A stretch of 64,000 nucleotides of DNA, taken from Treponema sp. UBA6988. Its GTDB lineage: Bacteria > Spirochaetota > Spirochaetia > Treponematales > Treponemataceae. The notes beneath the pieces were generated by a model. That model had not been told where the DNA came from. It did no database searches and worked only from the letters and a program-made list of their open reading frames with translations. The DNA is taken from contig DJYC01000112.1 in the NCBI GenBank assembly GCA_002448445.1, positions 54,550-118,549 on the forward strand, written 5' to 3'. A program made the position numbers and the translations under genes. Below, piece after piece: positions 52,770-61,661 of the stretch. Positions within the stretch are counted from its first letter, which is position 1. Every line of letters starts with the position of its first letter.

Positions 52770-53651
52770 TCAGATGAGAGTTTCAAGAATATCAATAACA
52801 TCAAGATCATATATGCCAGGTTGCCGCCTCAGTTCCACAACAGCATCCTTTTTGCTAAGAATCTTGTGGTAGCTTCTGCGGTTAACAAGCGAAACATAAC
52901 TTTCCACAGCATGGATTATTCTTGCAAGCTGAGGAATCTCCGCAGTGCGAAGGCCTTCCGGGTAGCCGCTTCCGTTTATGTTCTCGTGGTGCAGGGATGC
53001 CGCCTCCGCAAAAATCGAATAGTATTTATATGGAATAAAATCAAGGAATTCCGAAAAGCGCATTACGTGGGTCCTCATAAGCTTCCTTTCCGCCGCCGAA
53101 AGAATCTCGGAAAAGAAAAGCTCCTGTGGCAAGTCCAAAAATCCCGCATCGTAAACCATGGAAGCGCAGAAATAAAGAGTGCAAAGGTTTCTGTCCAAGC
53201 CAAGGGCCGTACTTATTTTAAAGACAAGCTCGCTTACGCTCTTTGAATTGCCAAGGCGGTTGGTGTGCCGGTCAATCTTCTCTCCAAGAACTTCGCACTT
53301 AGATGCAAGCTCCTTAAGTTCCTCAAACTTAATCCGCTCATTGTCGGGAAGCCTCGGAACCTCGTTCATTGCCGCAACTTGGACGCGTGCATTCGCCATG
53401 TGGATGTCCTTAATCATCTCCATCGTGGCATCAAAACGCCGCCTCTGCATTTTCTGCTCGCGCGAATTCACAAAGAACTGAATCACCATAATGGCAAAAA
53501 TCGCCAGCATGACGATTGCAATAACAGCGAGGATTATGAAAATGTATTTTGAGTCTTCGGAATTTTGCCCGTTCTGAACGGAAATGCTGTCCACCAGCTC
53601 CCTCACGGTATCCCTTATGTCCCTTCCAAGCTCGTCCGTACTTTCTTCCAT
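52770..53651 (-). CDS. Membrane-anchored HD-GYP-like protein with degenerate HD motif
   Basis: 293 residues. One membrane helix (about 35-60), a short helical linker, then an HD-GYP-type domain. The GYP part is intact (HHENINGSGYPEGL), but the HD motif reads MVYDAGFLDLP where the family has LLHDIGKIGIP, and the later aspartate of the AxADxxDA motif is Glu in HAVESYVSL. c-di-GMP hydrolysis is therefore doubtful. The start is supported by a promoter ending 6 nt before the ATG. Confidence 0.72.
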   Translation of the reverse strand: MEESTDELGRDIRDTVRELVDSISVQNGQNSEDSKYIFIILAVIAIVMLAIFAIMVIQFFVNSREQKMQRRRFDATMEMIKDIHMANARVQVAAMNEVPRLPDNERIKFEELKELASKCEVLGEKIDRHTNRLGNSKSVSELVFKISTALGLDRNLCTLYFCASMVYDAGFLDLPQELFFSEILSAAERKLMRTHVMRFSEFLDFIPYKYYSIFAEAASLHHENINGSGYPEGLRTAEIPQLARIIHAVESYVSLVNRRSYHKILSKKDAVVELRRQPGIYDLDVIDILETLI

Positions 53652-53657
53652 ACTTTC

Positions 53658-53686
53658 ATTCTAGCACGGTCATGCTGAATTTTCAA
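53658..53686 (-). promoter_or_regulatory. Promoter of the HD-GYP-like gene, leaderless arrangement
   Basis: Minus strand: TTGAAA (53686-53681), 17 nt, TAGAAT (53663-53658), then 6 nt to the ATG at 53651. Confidence 0.65.
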
Positions 53687-53720
53687 TCAATTAATTTTTC
53701 TTTTTCCGTCCAACATGCCT

Positions 53721-54173
53721 TTATTGTGTATTTTTCTTTCTGTCCTTAAGTTTCTGATTAATTTTTTTTGCCTCACTAAAATCAAAGAGATAAACCAGAA
53801 CATTTACAAGAATATAAATCACAATAAACATTGCCTCCATGCTGATGATGGAAAAAGATTCCTCGTTTATCCAGCCAAGCTTAATGGCTACAATGAAAAG
53901 CGTTGCATTTATAATCAGAAAGTAAACAATCCTTAGCAGAATGATTTCTTTATTGCTCATGTTTTTTTTGATATAAAAAATTCCAAAGGCAGCTCCAGAC
54001 ACAAGGCCGATTAGCAGAATGCCCCAAATGTCTATAAGACCCCAGTGAACATTTTCAAGCCCAAAGAAAAAATATAAAATAATAGAGGCAATTAAAAAAA
54101 TCAAGGTTACAACACGTGTACTGATATTTATCATTAAGGAAAGCATTTCTTTATTTTTTTCTGAAAAACTCAT
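53721..54173 (-). CDS. DUF3021-like membrane protein
   Basis: 150 residues with four membrane segments and a basic C-terminus. This layout, next to a LytTR gene and overlapping it by 4 nt (ATGA), is typical of DUF3021 proteins, which are thought to modulate the LytTR regulator at the membrane. Last gene of the seven-gene operon. Confidence 0.72.
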   Translation of the reverse strand: MSFSEKNKEMLSLMINISTRVVTLIFLIASIILYFFFGLENVHWGLIDIWGILLIGLVSGAAFGIFYIKKNMSNKEIILLRIVYFLIINATLFIVAIKLGWINEESFSIISMEAMFIVIYILVNVLVYLFDFSEAKKINQKLKDRKKNTQ

Positions 54174-54607
54174 AAGCCTAACAACTCCTTTAATGTGGTT
54201 AAATAATTTCTGGAAATCATAACTTTGTAGCCGTTTTCCAAGACTGCTTCAAAACGGCCGCCGAAAACTGGCGCGAGGCTGTCAATTTTATCCAGGTTTA
54301 CAATTACTCCTTTGTTTGCCCGGAAGAAGCTGCTGCCCGGAAGCTCTTCTTCCAGTTGATAAAGCTTGGACTTTGTTTCAAAAACAGAATCCTTAGTGTA
54401 GGCAAAAACCGTGTCATCAACTGATTCAAAATACAAAATATCTCCAGGTTCAACAAAGACAATTTTTGAATCTTTATACAAAGACATTTTGCCTTTGCCG
54501 CTTTTAAGCTGATTTATGAGCTTTGTCATATTATCATCAAGATAATCGCACTTAACAATTATCTCATCTTCTTGACCAGCTTCTTTTTCCAGGATAGTAA
54601 TTTTCAT
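54170..54607 (-). CDS. LytTR-domain transcriptional regulator
   Basis: 145 residues without a receiver domain. The LytTR DNA-binding fold covers residues 45-145 (ILYFESVDDTVFAYT, FFRANKGVIVNLDKI, MISRNYLTTLKELL). It pairs with the DUF3021-like protein, and such pairs are usually autoregulated. It lies at the end of a redox-like operon, 15 nt after the previous stop. Confidence 0.85.
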   Translation of the reverse strand: MKITILEKEAGQEDEIIVKCDYLDDNMTKLINQLKSGKGKMSLYKDSKIVFVEPGDILYFESVDDTVFAYTKDSVFETKSKLYQLEEELPGSSFFRANKGVIVNLDKIDSLAPVFGGRFEAVLENGYKVMISRNYLTTLKELLGL

Positions 54608-54622
54608 TTTTCTTCCTTGCCT

Positions 54623-56017
54623 TTATTTTACCATATTTTTCGCTTCTTGCAAGGCGAGAAGAGCCTGGGTTTCTTTTCCGCATTTCTGGTAACATTCATA
54701 GGCCATCACATAGCAATAGGCTTTAAGCATATCGTCTGAAGTGAGCGAGACTATGCGCATAAAATCCCGGGCTCCGCTTTCTGCTTTTCCAAAAACCTGT
54801 TCCGGAACAGAAGCGCTTACGGAAGCCCTGTTCATAAGGACTTCAATTTCCCCTTCCTGACCAGCTGCCAGTTCTGCGGCCTTGTCAAGATATTCAAAGG
54901 CTTCGTTTACGAGGGCCACGGCTTTTACCACAGAAGATTTCCCGCCCTTCATCGCAAGGTAAGAACCGTAATAAGCCATGCTGACAAAGTCATCAGGATT
55001 TTCCGCCAGCTTTTTTTTGTAAATTAAAAGCCCTTCGTCAGGTGAAGATGCCGCCTGCATTTGACCTGATAAACTTTCGCCATAGTGTTTTTTTACTTCT
55101 TCTACAAACGCCTTGTTTTTTTCTTCTTCGCTTTTTGATTTTTTTCCGGCAGCCATGGAAGCTTCTGCGGGACTTAGCCTTGCTTTTTCAAAGGTCTCAC
55201 TATTCCATGATGCAAGGGATTCATTTGACCCAAGGATATCATAAAGAGGCGGAAGAAGATTGTTAAAATTTTTTGAGACCCTCATTCCACCGTGTGCTAT
55301 AGCAGGCTTTTTTTCAAGAGGCATAAAAGCCCCCCGGTCAAACTGGGAATAAGCGCCCGTCAAAACATAATGCCAGGTCTTCTTTGCACCGAGAATTTTT
55401 TGAATCCTTTTATCGCGCAACGGAATGCGAACCTTGATTTGCCTGTCATCATTCAAATTGTAATATTCAGTATTGCAGATAAAATTTCCTGCGCTGTCGT
55501 AAAGCTTTCCTCCATTCCCGCAAAGCCAGAGGGCAAAATCCCAGGGATGCTCATCATCAAACGAAACTTTTTCAGCAGAATCAAAAAGGGGGGCTGTGCT
55601 TCCTCCATCAATGTTGTCTGCGTCAATATAAACCATGATGTTTCTCACCATAGCGGGGCCGTTTTTATACTCCAAAGAAAGCTGCCAGTAATCAGAAGAC
55701 TGCTGCCAGCGTGCATTGGTCACCGGCTGATAAACTGTATAGCGGACAAGATCCAGGGAGCCTTCTGCAAAAGCCTTGTTCAAAGGATAGGTGATTTCAA
55801 ATTGATTTCCTGCCCCCTTGTCGTCTCCCATTGAATCCATAAAATCAGCAGATACAGGGCCTCCTGTATACGACGGGTCTACCTGCAGAAAGCTTCCAAT
55901 AAAATTTGAAGGAACAGATGAAGTAATAAAAAAGATAGAGACACCAGCAAAGCAGATGACAGCCGTTTTTAGCAAAGTCCATTTGTATCTGATATTTGTC
56001 AGGAGAGCCCTATTCAT
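54623..56017 (-). CDS. DOMON/glucodextranase-C-like protein with helical repeats
   Basis: 464 residues. An N-terminal membrane anchor (residues 12-32), then a beta-rich domain (about 50-230) with GDDKGAGNQFEITYP and NIMVYIDADN, matching the DOMON-like domain found at the C-terminus of glucodextranases (Glucodextran_C). The last 150 residues are helical, TPR-like. No CxxCH haem motif is present. The start overlaps the preceding stop (ATGA). Extracytoplasmic; ligand could be a sugar or a cofactor. Confidence 0.6.
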   Translation of the reverse strand: MNRALLTNIRYKWTLLKTAVICFAGVSIFFITSSVPSNFIGSFLQVDPSYTGGPVSADFMDSMGDDKGAGNQFEITYPLNKAFAEGSLDLVRYTVYQPVTNARWQQSSDYWQLSLEYKNGPAMVRNIMVYIDADNIDGGSTAPLFDSAEKVSFDDEHPWDFALWLCGNGGKLYDSAGNFICNTEYYNLNDDRQIKVRIPLRDKRIQKILGAKKTWHYVLTGAYSQFDRGAFMPLEKKPAIAHGGMRVSKNFNNLLPPLYDILGSNESLASWNSETFEKARLSPAEASMAAGKKSKSEEEKNKAFVEEVKKHYGESLSGQMQAASSPDEGLLIYKKKLAENPDDFVSMAYYGSYLAMKGGKSSVVKAVALVNEAFEYLDKAAELAAGQEGEIEVLMNRASVSASVPEQVFGKAESGARDFMRIVSLTSDDMLKAYCYVMAYECYQKCGKETQALLALQEAKNMVK

Positions 56018-57213
56018 TTTGCACCTCCAAAATTCAAAAGAGCGCAGGCAATAAGTTTTAAGGATTTAATCATAAAATCAGAAGACATGATTACAGCAAA
56101 AGAAAAAGCCGCAAATCGGAAAAGCTGGGCAGGCTGCAAAAGCTCTTGAAAGGCGCGGCACGCTGCATTTTTGGAAACTTTCTGATTGTGGCCACAAGTA
56201 CCGCAGCCTTTTTTCATATTAAAGCGCAATTCGTAAGAGATTGCTTTTTGTGGACAGACAGCCACACATTCTCCGCACTTTGCACATGTAAATTCCGGGT
56301 GTCCTTTTTTTTCCTGAATTGTCTTAATGTCTATTGCGCTGAAGGGACAGGTGCTTGCACATTTCATACAGCCAACGCATTTGGCACTGTCGATTTTCAT
56401 TTGAAAAAGACTGAAACGGTCTGTCAAAGAAGCAAAGGCTCCAAAAGGACAGAGGGAACTGCACTGGGTACGCTTTTTTGTAAGGATAGGAAGGGCAAGC
56501 ACAAGGCCTAAAAAAAATCCGATAAAAAGCACGGTTGCAATCAGGCTTGGAATGGAATCTATAGGACTGAACTCTGTAACCAGCTTAAAAGGGCAGAACC
56601 ATTCGCAGTAGATGCAGGCCAACTCACACAAAGAGGCAAGAACAATAAAAAAGAAAAATCCAAAATGAAATTCTCTGAGTTCCTGATTTTTTGGTAAAAG
56701 CTTTATGCGCTGTTTTTTTGCCAAGTGAGAAAACCCTTCTTCCCAGCCGCCGTAAAAGCAAACCCAGCTGCACCAGCCACGCCCAAGTATAAGCGTACAA
56801 ACCAGCCATATTAAAATCATGCTGGAAACTGCCGCATAGTGGCCCGAAATTCTTGCCGGGAAAATTATGTTCTTTGTTACAAGCAGTGGAATTAAAACCT
56901 GAGGAATTGCAATGTGACAAAACGGAAGCTCTGAGTTACTCATGGCCTGAGAGGTAATTGCCATGCTGCCGCGCTCATTATACAAATCAGAAATAAAGGC
57001 AATGCAAAAGCCTACTGCAAAAACTGTCTGAAAAATTCTTCGGTAAATAACTCCGCTTCCCATTTTTTTATGCTCAGAAAAAGTCATCCTCGCAAAAAGA
57101 AAGAAAAGAAAAAAAGCATAAAGTAGAGAAGCAAGTGAAAAATTATTCATCAGGACAACAAAGAAGAAAATTATAAAGGCCATCATGGCAGATAAAATTA
57201 AGGAAGAAATCAT
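56014..57213 (-). CDS. NapH/NosR-like membrane iron-sulfur protein
   Basis: About 399 residues. Four or five membrane segments, the membrane-proximal motif GRGWCSWVCFYGGW and CSSLCPFGAFASL, then two [4Fe-4S] ferredoxin motifs (CVGCMKCASTCP and CAKCGECVAVCP). A further CGTCGH lies near the C-terminus. Such polyferredoxins carry electrons between quinone or cytoplasmic donors and periplasmic acceptors. The ATG at 57213 has AGGAGG 6 nt upstream. Confidence 0.82.
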   Translation of the reverse strand: MISSLILSAMMAFIIFFFVVLMNNFSLASLLYAFFLFFLFARMTFSEHKKMGSGVIYRRIFQTVFAVGFCIAFISDLYNERGSMAITSQAMSNSELPFCHIAIPQVLIPLLVTKNIIFPARISGHYAAVSSMILIWLVCTLILGRGWCSWVCFYGGWEEGFSHLAKKQRIKLLPKNQELREFHFGFFFFIVLASLCELACIYCEWFCPFKLVTEFSPIDSIPSLIATVLFIGFFLGLVLALPILTKKRTQCSSLCPFGAFASLTDRFSLFQMKIDSAKCVGCMKCASTCPFSAIDIKTIQEKKGHPEFTCAKCGECVAVCPQKAISYELRFNMKKGCGTCGHNQKVSKNAACRAFQELLQPAQLFRFAAFSFAVIMSSDFMIKSLKLIACALLNFGGAK

Positions 57214-57223
57214 AACAAACCTC

Positions 57224-57883
57224 CTAACCAAAAATAAGCGTCATCAAGCCAAGAAAAATCATAAAATAAAGGCTCACGCAAAACTGGGTAATTCTTGCAA
57301 CTCTCTTAATTGCAGGAAGTCTTTTTGCCACAAAGGGAATTCCAAAAAGTGGAATAAAAAATGGCAGGGTTCCAATGTAGAAAAGGATAAAATAGAAAAG
57401 TCCTGAAAGCCCCTTGCCGCCAAAAATTGAACGGAGGATTGCAGTCCAAAGTGGCGGGCAAACATGAAGTCCCACTGCCAATCCCGAGCAGATTGCCGTT
57501 ACCCAGTCATTTCCAATGTGACGGAGTTTTGGAGAGTGGCATCCATTTGAATAAGCATTGGCATTACCGCAACCCCATGGGAACTTTACCCCCAGAGAAT
57601 TAACGAGAAGAGCTAGTCCACAGAAAATATATGCATAAACCGAAAGTTTACGCGCAAGCACCGGATCCATATAGCTATTGACGACCAATCCTGCAGCCGA
57701 AAAAACTGCCCCCAGTATAAAATACATTACAAGCCGGCCGCCAAGGAAAGTCCCTATCAGGCCTGAGCTTCTTTTGTAACTTACTTTGTCTGAACCAGAC
57801 AAAAATGGGATTAATACGGGTGCACAGTACATTGTGCAATATGTCCCTGTAGAAAGACCCAGTAAAATTGCTTCTAAAATCAT
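57224..57883 (-). CDS. UreH/DsbD-like membrane protein (TauE-type)
   Basis: About 219 residues with six membrane segments and the motif GTYCTMYCAPVL in the first. The first half with its paired cysteines resembles the DsbD/CcdA/UreH transporter family, which carries thiol electrons or metals across the membrane. The GCGNAN and NGCHSP segment adds further cysteines. The start is set at the ATG at 57883 after CGGAG. It lies 10 nt before the iron-sulfur protein gene. Confidence 0.7.
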   Translation of the reverse strand: MILEAILLGLSTGTYCTMYCAPVLIPFLSGSDKVSYKRSSGLIGTFLGGRLVMYFILGAVFSAAGLVVNSYMDPVLARKLSVYAYIFCGLALLVNSLGVKFPWGCGNANAYSNGCHSPKLRHIGNDWVTAICSGLAVGLHVCPPLWTAILRSIFGGKGLSGLFYFILFYIGTLPFFIPLFGIPFVAKRLPAIKRVARITQFCVSLYFMIFLGLMTLIFG

Positions 57884-57897
57884 AGCCACTCCGTTTT

Positions 57898-58527
57898 CTA
57901 TTCTGAATAAATATCAAGCATTTTCTTAGCCCTCTTTCCTGATTCTGACTCAGGAGCTGCTTGGGCGGCTTCTTCAAAAAGTTCAAGGGCTGTATCAAGG
58001 TCGCCTGAATCAAGATAAAAAAAGGCACAGTATAAATAAGCCTCAGCCTTATCACAGTCCGAAAGCTGCTCGATTTTTCCTTCATCAATAAAAAATTCAA
58101 CATCGCTTTTTATGATGCCATATCTTTTGAGCGGAGAAGTCCTGCTCACTTCAATTCCATTTTCAAGACGAAGCAAACGGCAAAAAACGTTTTTCGAATC
58201 CATAGCAACAGCCTTGTCTATAAACTGATTTCCCTTTTCAAGAAAACCAAGGGATTTCATAGGATTGTCGCCGGCAAGAAAACTCGCTTTTACAGTAAGG
58301 GCACTTCCATAAACTGCGGACGCTATCGCATCACTCTGGGTAAAAGGCTTAAGCAGAGCGAGACAGTCTTCAATCAAGCCCTGAGGATTTTTTTCTCCTG
58401 CTGAACGGGCACGGTTGTGATATTCAATGCCTTTTTGAATTTGAGGGGTTGCCTCTTGAGCAAAAAGGGTATTAGCCCCAAGTCCAATAATCAAAATCCA
58501 AAGTCCGGCCAAAATTGTTTTTTTCAT
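57898..58527 (-). CDS. Secreted TPR-like protein
   Basis: 209 residues. A signal peptide (ending ANTLFAQ) then helical repeats that look like three or four TPR units (AEAYLYCAFFYLDSGDLDTA being the clearest). SD GGAGG. The likely role is to hold partner proteins of this operon in the periplasm. Confidence 0.65.
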   Translation of the reverse strand: MKKTILAGLWILIIGLGANTLFAQEATPQIQKGIEYHNRARSAGEKNPQGLIEDCLALLKPFTQSDAIASAVYGSALTVKASFLAGDNPMKSLGFLEKGNQFIDKAVAMDSKNVFCRLLRLENGIEVSRTSPLKRYGIIKSDVEFFIDEGKIEQLSDCDKAEAYLYCAFFYLDSGDLDTALELFEEAAQAAPESESGKRAKKMLDIYSE

Positions 58528-58551
58528 AATTTTTTCCTCCAGTAAATTTAT

Positions 58552-59772
58552 TCAGAAGCTCTGCATTGCTGCAAAAACAAATTTTCCTTTTCTCTCATGG
58601 TTTATCCCGTATGATAAATTAAAATAAGCAAAAACCGGGCAATCAAAATTAATCAAAAGGCCAAGGCCGTAAGCATCCAGAAAGCGATTGTCCTTGGCAG
58701 AATAGTCCTGTGCCAGCGCAAGATCCGTAAACAGATAAGGGGCAAAAGTTACTGGGAAAGCTGGCGGCATATTAAAGTCCAGGGCATTCCATCTGATTTC
58801 CGCAGAGAAAAGGCCGTAGCTATCTGTCTCAAGTTCTTCTTTTGTGTAACCGGAACGGATTCCTCTGTTTGCAAGGCCAAGACCGTCATACAAATCTATG
58901 GATGTTTTTTCAAGATTAATCTTTACATCTTCAGAAGAATAAATTACAGCTCCTCCACTCAATAGTCCTGCAAGGGTAATTTTTTTATTAGGGTTAAAAT
59001 CCAGATTTATGGCTGCCTCTATGCTGTCTGATTTAAAATCATCTGAGGAATTATTAAAGGAGCGAAGTTCAGCATTCGCTATAAATTTTTCAGAAAATAA
59101 AAGCGTATAATAAAAATAAGGAGAAATTGTAATGAGCGAAGGCTTATTCTCCCGAACTGTAATCTGATCTCTCGTGTCAACACCCAGCCTAATATCTGGT
59201 CCTGCAAAAAATCCTGTTTTCAAATACGCGTCAAAAGCAAGAGGTTCTTTTTTCGCAATGCTCTGAGCTGCATTTGTAAAAAACTTAGCTCCAAAAATCA
59301 GAGGCAAACCAAAAGTGTTTTCATCAATATAACTTGCTCCAGTCTTGTTATAGCCAAGATATCCAGCCAGCATATTTCTTTTACCGCCAAGGCCAACCTT
59401 GCCAAAAAATCCATAGGCATTCCCACCACCAAATCTGAGCAAAAATCCAGTGCGTGCAGAAATATAAATTACTATGGTTTCGGGATTTTTCCGCGACTCA
59501 TGGGCTTCGACCTGTGCAGAGTAAAAAAGGCCGCTGTTCATAAGGCGTATTTTTGTCCTTTCAACTTCTTTCTGTATTGCCTTCTGACTAAAAGTTTTAT
59601 TTTCGCGGAATTTTGTATAACTCAAAATTGTAGGACTTTTGACTTCTTCTTCATCGAGTAAAATTTTTATTTTAGAGACAAGAACTTTTTTAGATGGAAT
59701 TCCTTCAGCACAAAAAAGCATTGGAGAAGAGAAAATAAAGCATAGTAAAAATATAATACCGCGCTGTGTCAT
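58552..59772 (-). CDS. BamA/TamA-like outer-membrane protein
   Basis: 406 residues. A signal peptide (MTQRGIIFLLCFIFS...), one POTRA-like domain (about 30-115), then a beta-barrel ending in QSF with a terminal Phe. It is shorter than BamA (one POTRA, not five), so it is probably an accessory barrel. It heads the operon; the promoter ends 7 nt before the ATG. Confidence 0.7.
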   Translation of the reverse strand: MTQRGIIFLLCFIFSSPMLFCAEGIPSKKVLVSKIKILLDEEEVKSPTILSYTKFRENKTFSQKAIQKEVERTKIRLMNSGLFYSAQVEAHESRKNPETIVIYISARTGFLLRFGGGNAYGFFGKVGLGGKRNMLAGYLGYNKTGASYIDENTFGLPLIFGAKFFTNAAQSIAKKEPLAFDAYLKTGFFAGPDIRLGVDTRDQITVRENKPSLITISPYFYYTLLFSEKFIANAELRSFNNSSDDFKSDSIEAAINLDFNPNKKITLAGLLSGGAVIYSSEDVKINLEKTSIDLYDGLGLANRGIRSGYTKEELETDSYGLFSAEIRWNALDFNMPPAFPVTFAPYLFTDLALAQDYSAKDNRFLDAYGLGLLINFDCPVFAYFNLSYGINHERKGKFVFAAMQSF

Positions 59773-59779
59773 GGCTTGA

Positions 59780-59808
59780 ATAATAAGATGGAATCATTTG
59801 GAAGACAA
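59780..59808 (-). promoter_or_regulatory. Promoter of the seven-gene redox-like operon
   Basis: Minus strand: TTGTCT (59808-59803), 17 nt, TATTAT (59785-59780), then 7 nt to the ATG at 59772. Confidence 0.6.
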
Positions 59809-59875
59809 TATACTTTTTGCCAAGATGTAAAAAAACAGAGTTATGATGCGGAAAAAGAGAGGTGAAATTTTTGTC

Positions 59876-60781
59876 TTAGAACAAATCCAACATTGAATCC
59901 AGATAAATCTCTTCCCGCACTTCAAGATGATGCTTGGGCTTTGTCATATAGTACAAAATGAATTCTAAAAGCAGGGCAGAACCAAGACCACGGCCTTCTA
60001 TTTTAAAATTTGAAAATCCAAGGGGCAGATAAGTTTCTCGAATATTTTCAAGACTGATAAAAGATGGATTTTTCATTGCAAGCGAAAACCGATAACCGCG
60101 TTCGCTACCTGGCTGACGGCATTTGTGGCTTGCCACAATTTCTCCAAGATTTTTCTGGCTTACATTTTCGTAGCAGGCCTTGCGGTCGGGACAGTTCATA
60201 TTGCAACATTCATTACATAAAAACTCAACCTTGTCTTTTTCCGCCTGGTGCAATTGCGACAGTTTGTCAAAGGACTTGTTCAGACGAAAATCTGGAACCA
60301 CATATTTAAACTCTGGCCGCTTCAATTCTTTCTCAAAATCAGAAAAATCTGTAAGCACTTTTGTTGTCGATGAAACAAGATAAAGCGCCGGGAACCTTGC
60401 AATCAAATATTCCGCAAGCAAATCTGAATGTACAACAACTCCGCTTGCAACATTCGTTTTTTCAAAAGCTGAACATAGCCCATTGCATTTTTTATCAGAA
60501 AGATGTTCTGTGCGAAGCAGCGAATTACTAAATGTCAGCCGGGATGAAATTTCATAATCATTCATCAGAGAAATTACATCAGCAGCATCTGCATCTCCAA
60601 AGGCCGCCCGTCCTCCTCCCCAAAGGCAGTCGCCTGGAGCTCCATAAATAGATGCAATATGGCACCAGTCGTAAAACCATTCACGGTGCTCCCGCCAGAG
60701 AGGAAGAAAAACTTTGTAAAAATCGTAGAACTCGAAAAGCCCAGGAAGGTGGTAGCAGGCACTTTTCATTTTTCCTGCCAT
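59876..60781 (-). CDS. U32-peptidase-like TIM-barrel protein
   Basis: 301 residues. The motif FKIEGRG near residue 262 and a four-cysteine group (CNECCNMNCPDRKAC, residues 190-204) recall the U32 family, in which related proteins (UbiU/UbiV/TrhP type) bind a [4Fe-4S] cluster. It is shorter than most U32 proteins. The ATG at 60781 abuts the end of the exonuclease gene; a second ATG 12 nt on has AGGA upstream and may be the true start. Function unknown. Confidence 0.5.
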   Translation of the reverse strand: MAGKMKSACYHLPGLFEFYDFYKVFLPLWREHREWFYDWCHIASIYGAPGDCLWGGGRAAFGDADAADVISLMNDYEISSRLTFSNSLLRTEHLSDKKCNGLCSAFEKTNVASGVVVHSDLLAEYLIARFPALYLVSSTTKVLTDFSDFEKELKRPEFKYVVPDFRLNKSFDKLSQLHQAEKDKVEFLCNECCNMNCPDRKACYENVSQKNLGEIVASHKCRQPGSERGYRFSLAMKNPSFISLENIRETYLPLGFSNFKIEGRGLGSALLLEFILYYMTKPKHHLEVREEIYLDSMLDLF

Positions 60782-60782
60782 C

Positions 60783-61616
60783 TTATAGGCTCAAATCAAT
60801 TTCCAGCAGAATCGGTGTGTGGTCCTGGCGCGGCCCAGAATCAATCATTTCTGATTTTATGACTTTGTCTTTGATGCGGTTGCTCACGAGGAAGTAATCA
60901 ATCCGCCAGCCCGAGTTGTTTATTTTGGAAGTTTTGATTCTCTGGCCCCACCAGGAATAAATGTCTTTTACATCACCGTGCACAAAACGGAAGCTGTCGG
61001 TAAAACCGCGCCCCAACAGTTTTGTAAAGCCCTCGCGCTCTTCATCGGTAAAGCCGGCAGAAAAATGGTTTGATGCCGGATTCGCAAGGTCAATTTCCTT
61101 GTGGGCAACGTTAAAGTCACCGCAGGCAATGACAGCTTTTTTTGCATCAAGTGCCGCAAGGTAATCAGCATAAAGAGCGTCCCACTTCTGACGCTCGGCA
61201 AGCCGCTTTAGCCCGTCTCCAGAGTTTGGGGTATAAACGTTTACAAAATAAAATCCGTCAAACTCAAGAGTCAAAAGGCGGCCTTCATCATCCATTGTAT
61301 CGGGAGCACCAAGACGTGGCACTTCACGCTTTGCCGACAATTCTTCCCTGTACAAAATCATAGTGCCCGCATAACCTTTTTTTGCAGGCGGCACAGAAGA
61401 AAGCCATTCTACCTTGTAGCCTGGAAAATACCCGGCCAGCAGCTCCAGATGCTTGTCAGAAGGTCCGTCGGCCGAAAGCTTTGTTTCCTGAACCGCAATC
61501 ACGTCTGCTTTGTAGTTGCCAAGCTTCTTCAAAACTTCCTGAGACAACAAAGCCCTGTCCGAAGTAGAAGTAAGCGCCGCATTAATTGAATCTATGTTCC
61601 ATGAAATAAAAGTCAT
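60783..61616 (-). CDS. xth: Exodeoxyribonuclease III (AP endonuclease family)
   Basis: 277 residues. Core motifs: ISWNIDSI, VQETKL, CGDFNVAH and the C-terminal RIDYFLVS and DHTPIL. It removes abasic sites and 3' blocks in base-excision repair. The ATG at 61616 has AGGAG with a 6-nt gap; the longer frame is rejected. The U32-like gene follows without a gap. Confidence 0.93.
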   Translation of the reverse strand: MTFISWNIDSINAALTSTSDRALLSQEVLKKLGNYKADVIAVQETKLSADGPSDKHLELLAGYFPGYKVEWLSSVPPAKKGYAGTMILYREELSAKREVPRLGAPDTMDDEGRLLTLEFDGFYFVNVYTPNSGDGLKRLAERQKWDALYADYLAALDAKKAVIACGDFNVAHKEIDLANPASNHFSAGFTDEEREGFTKLLGRGFTDSFRFVHGDVKDIYSWWGQRIKTSKINNSGWRIDYFLVSNRIKDKVIKSEMIDSGPRQDHTPILLEIDLSL

Positions 61617-61661
61617 TTTTTTCTCCTGCACACAGTATGCTAAAAAAGGAAATTAATTCAG

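Noticed and set aside
51000..52800. glmS ribozyme upstream of glmS
   Set aside because: The gap before glmS is under 80 nt and shows no ribozyme-like fold; an ordinary TAGAAT box and SD are present.
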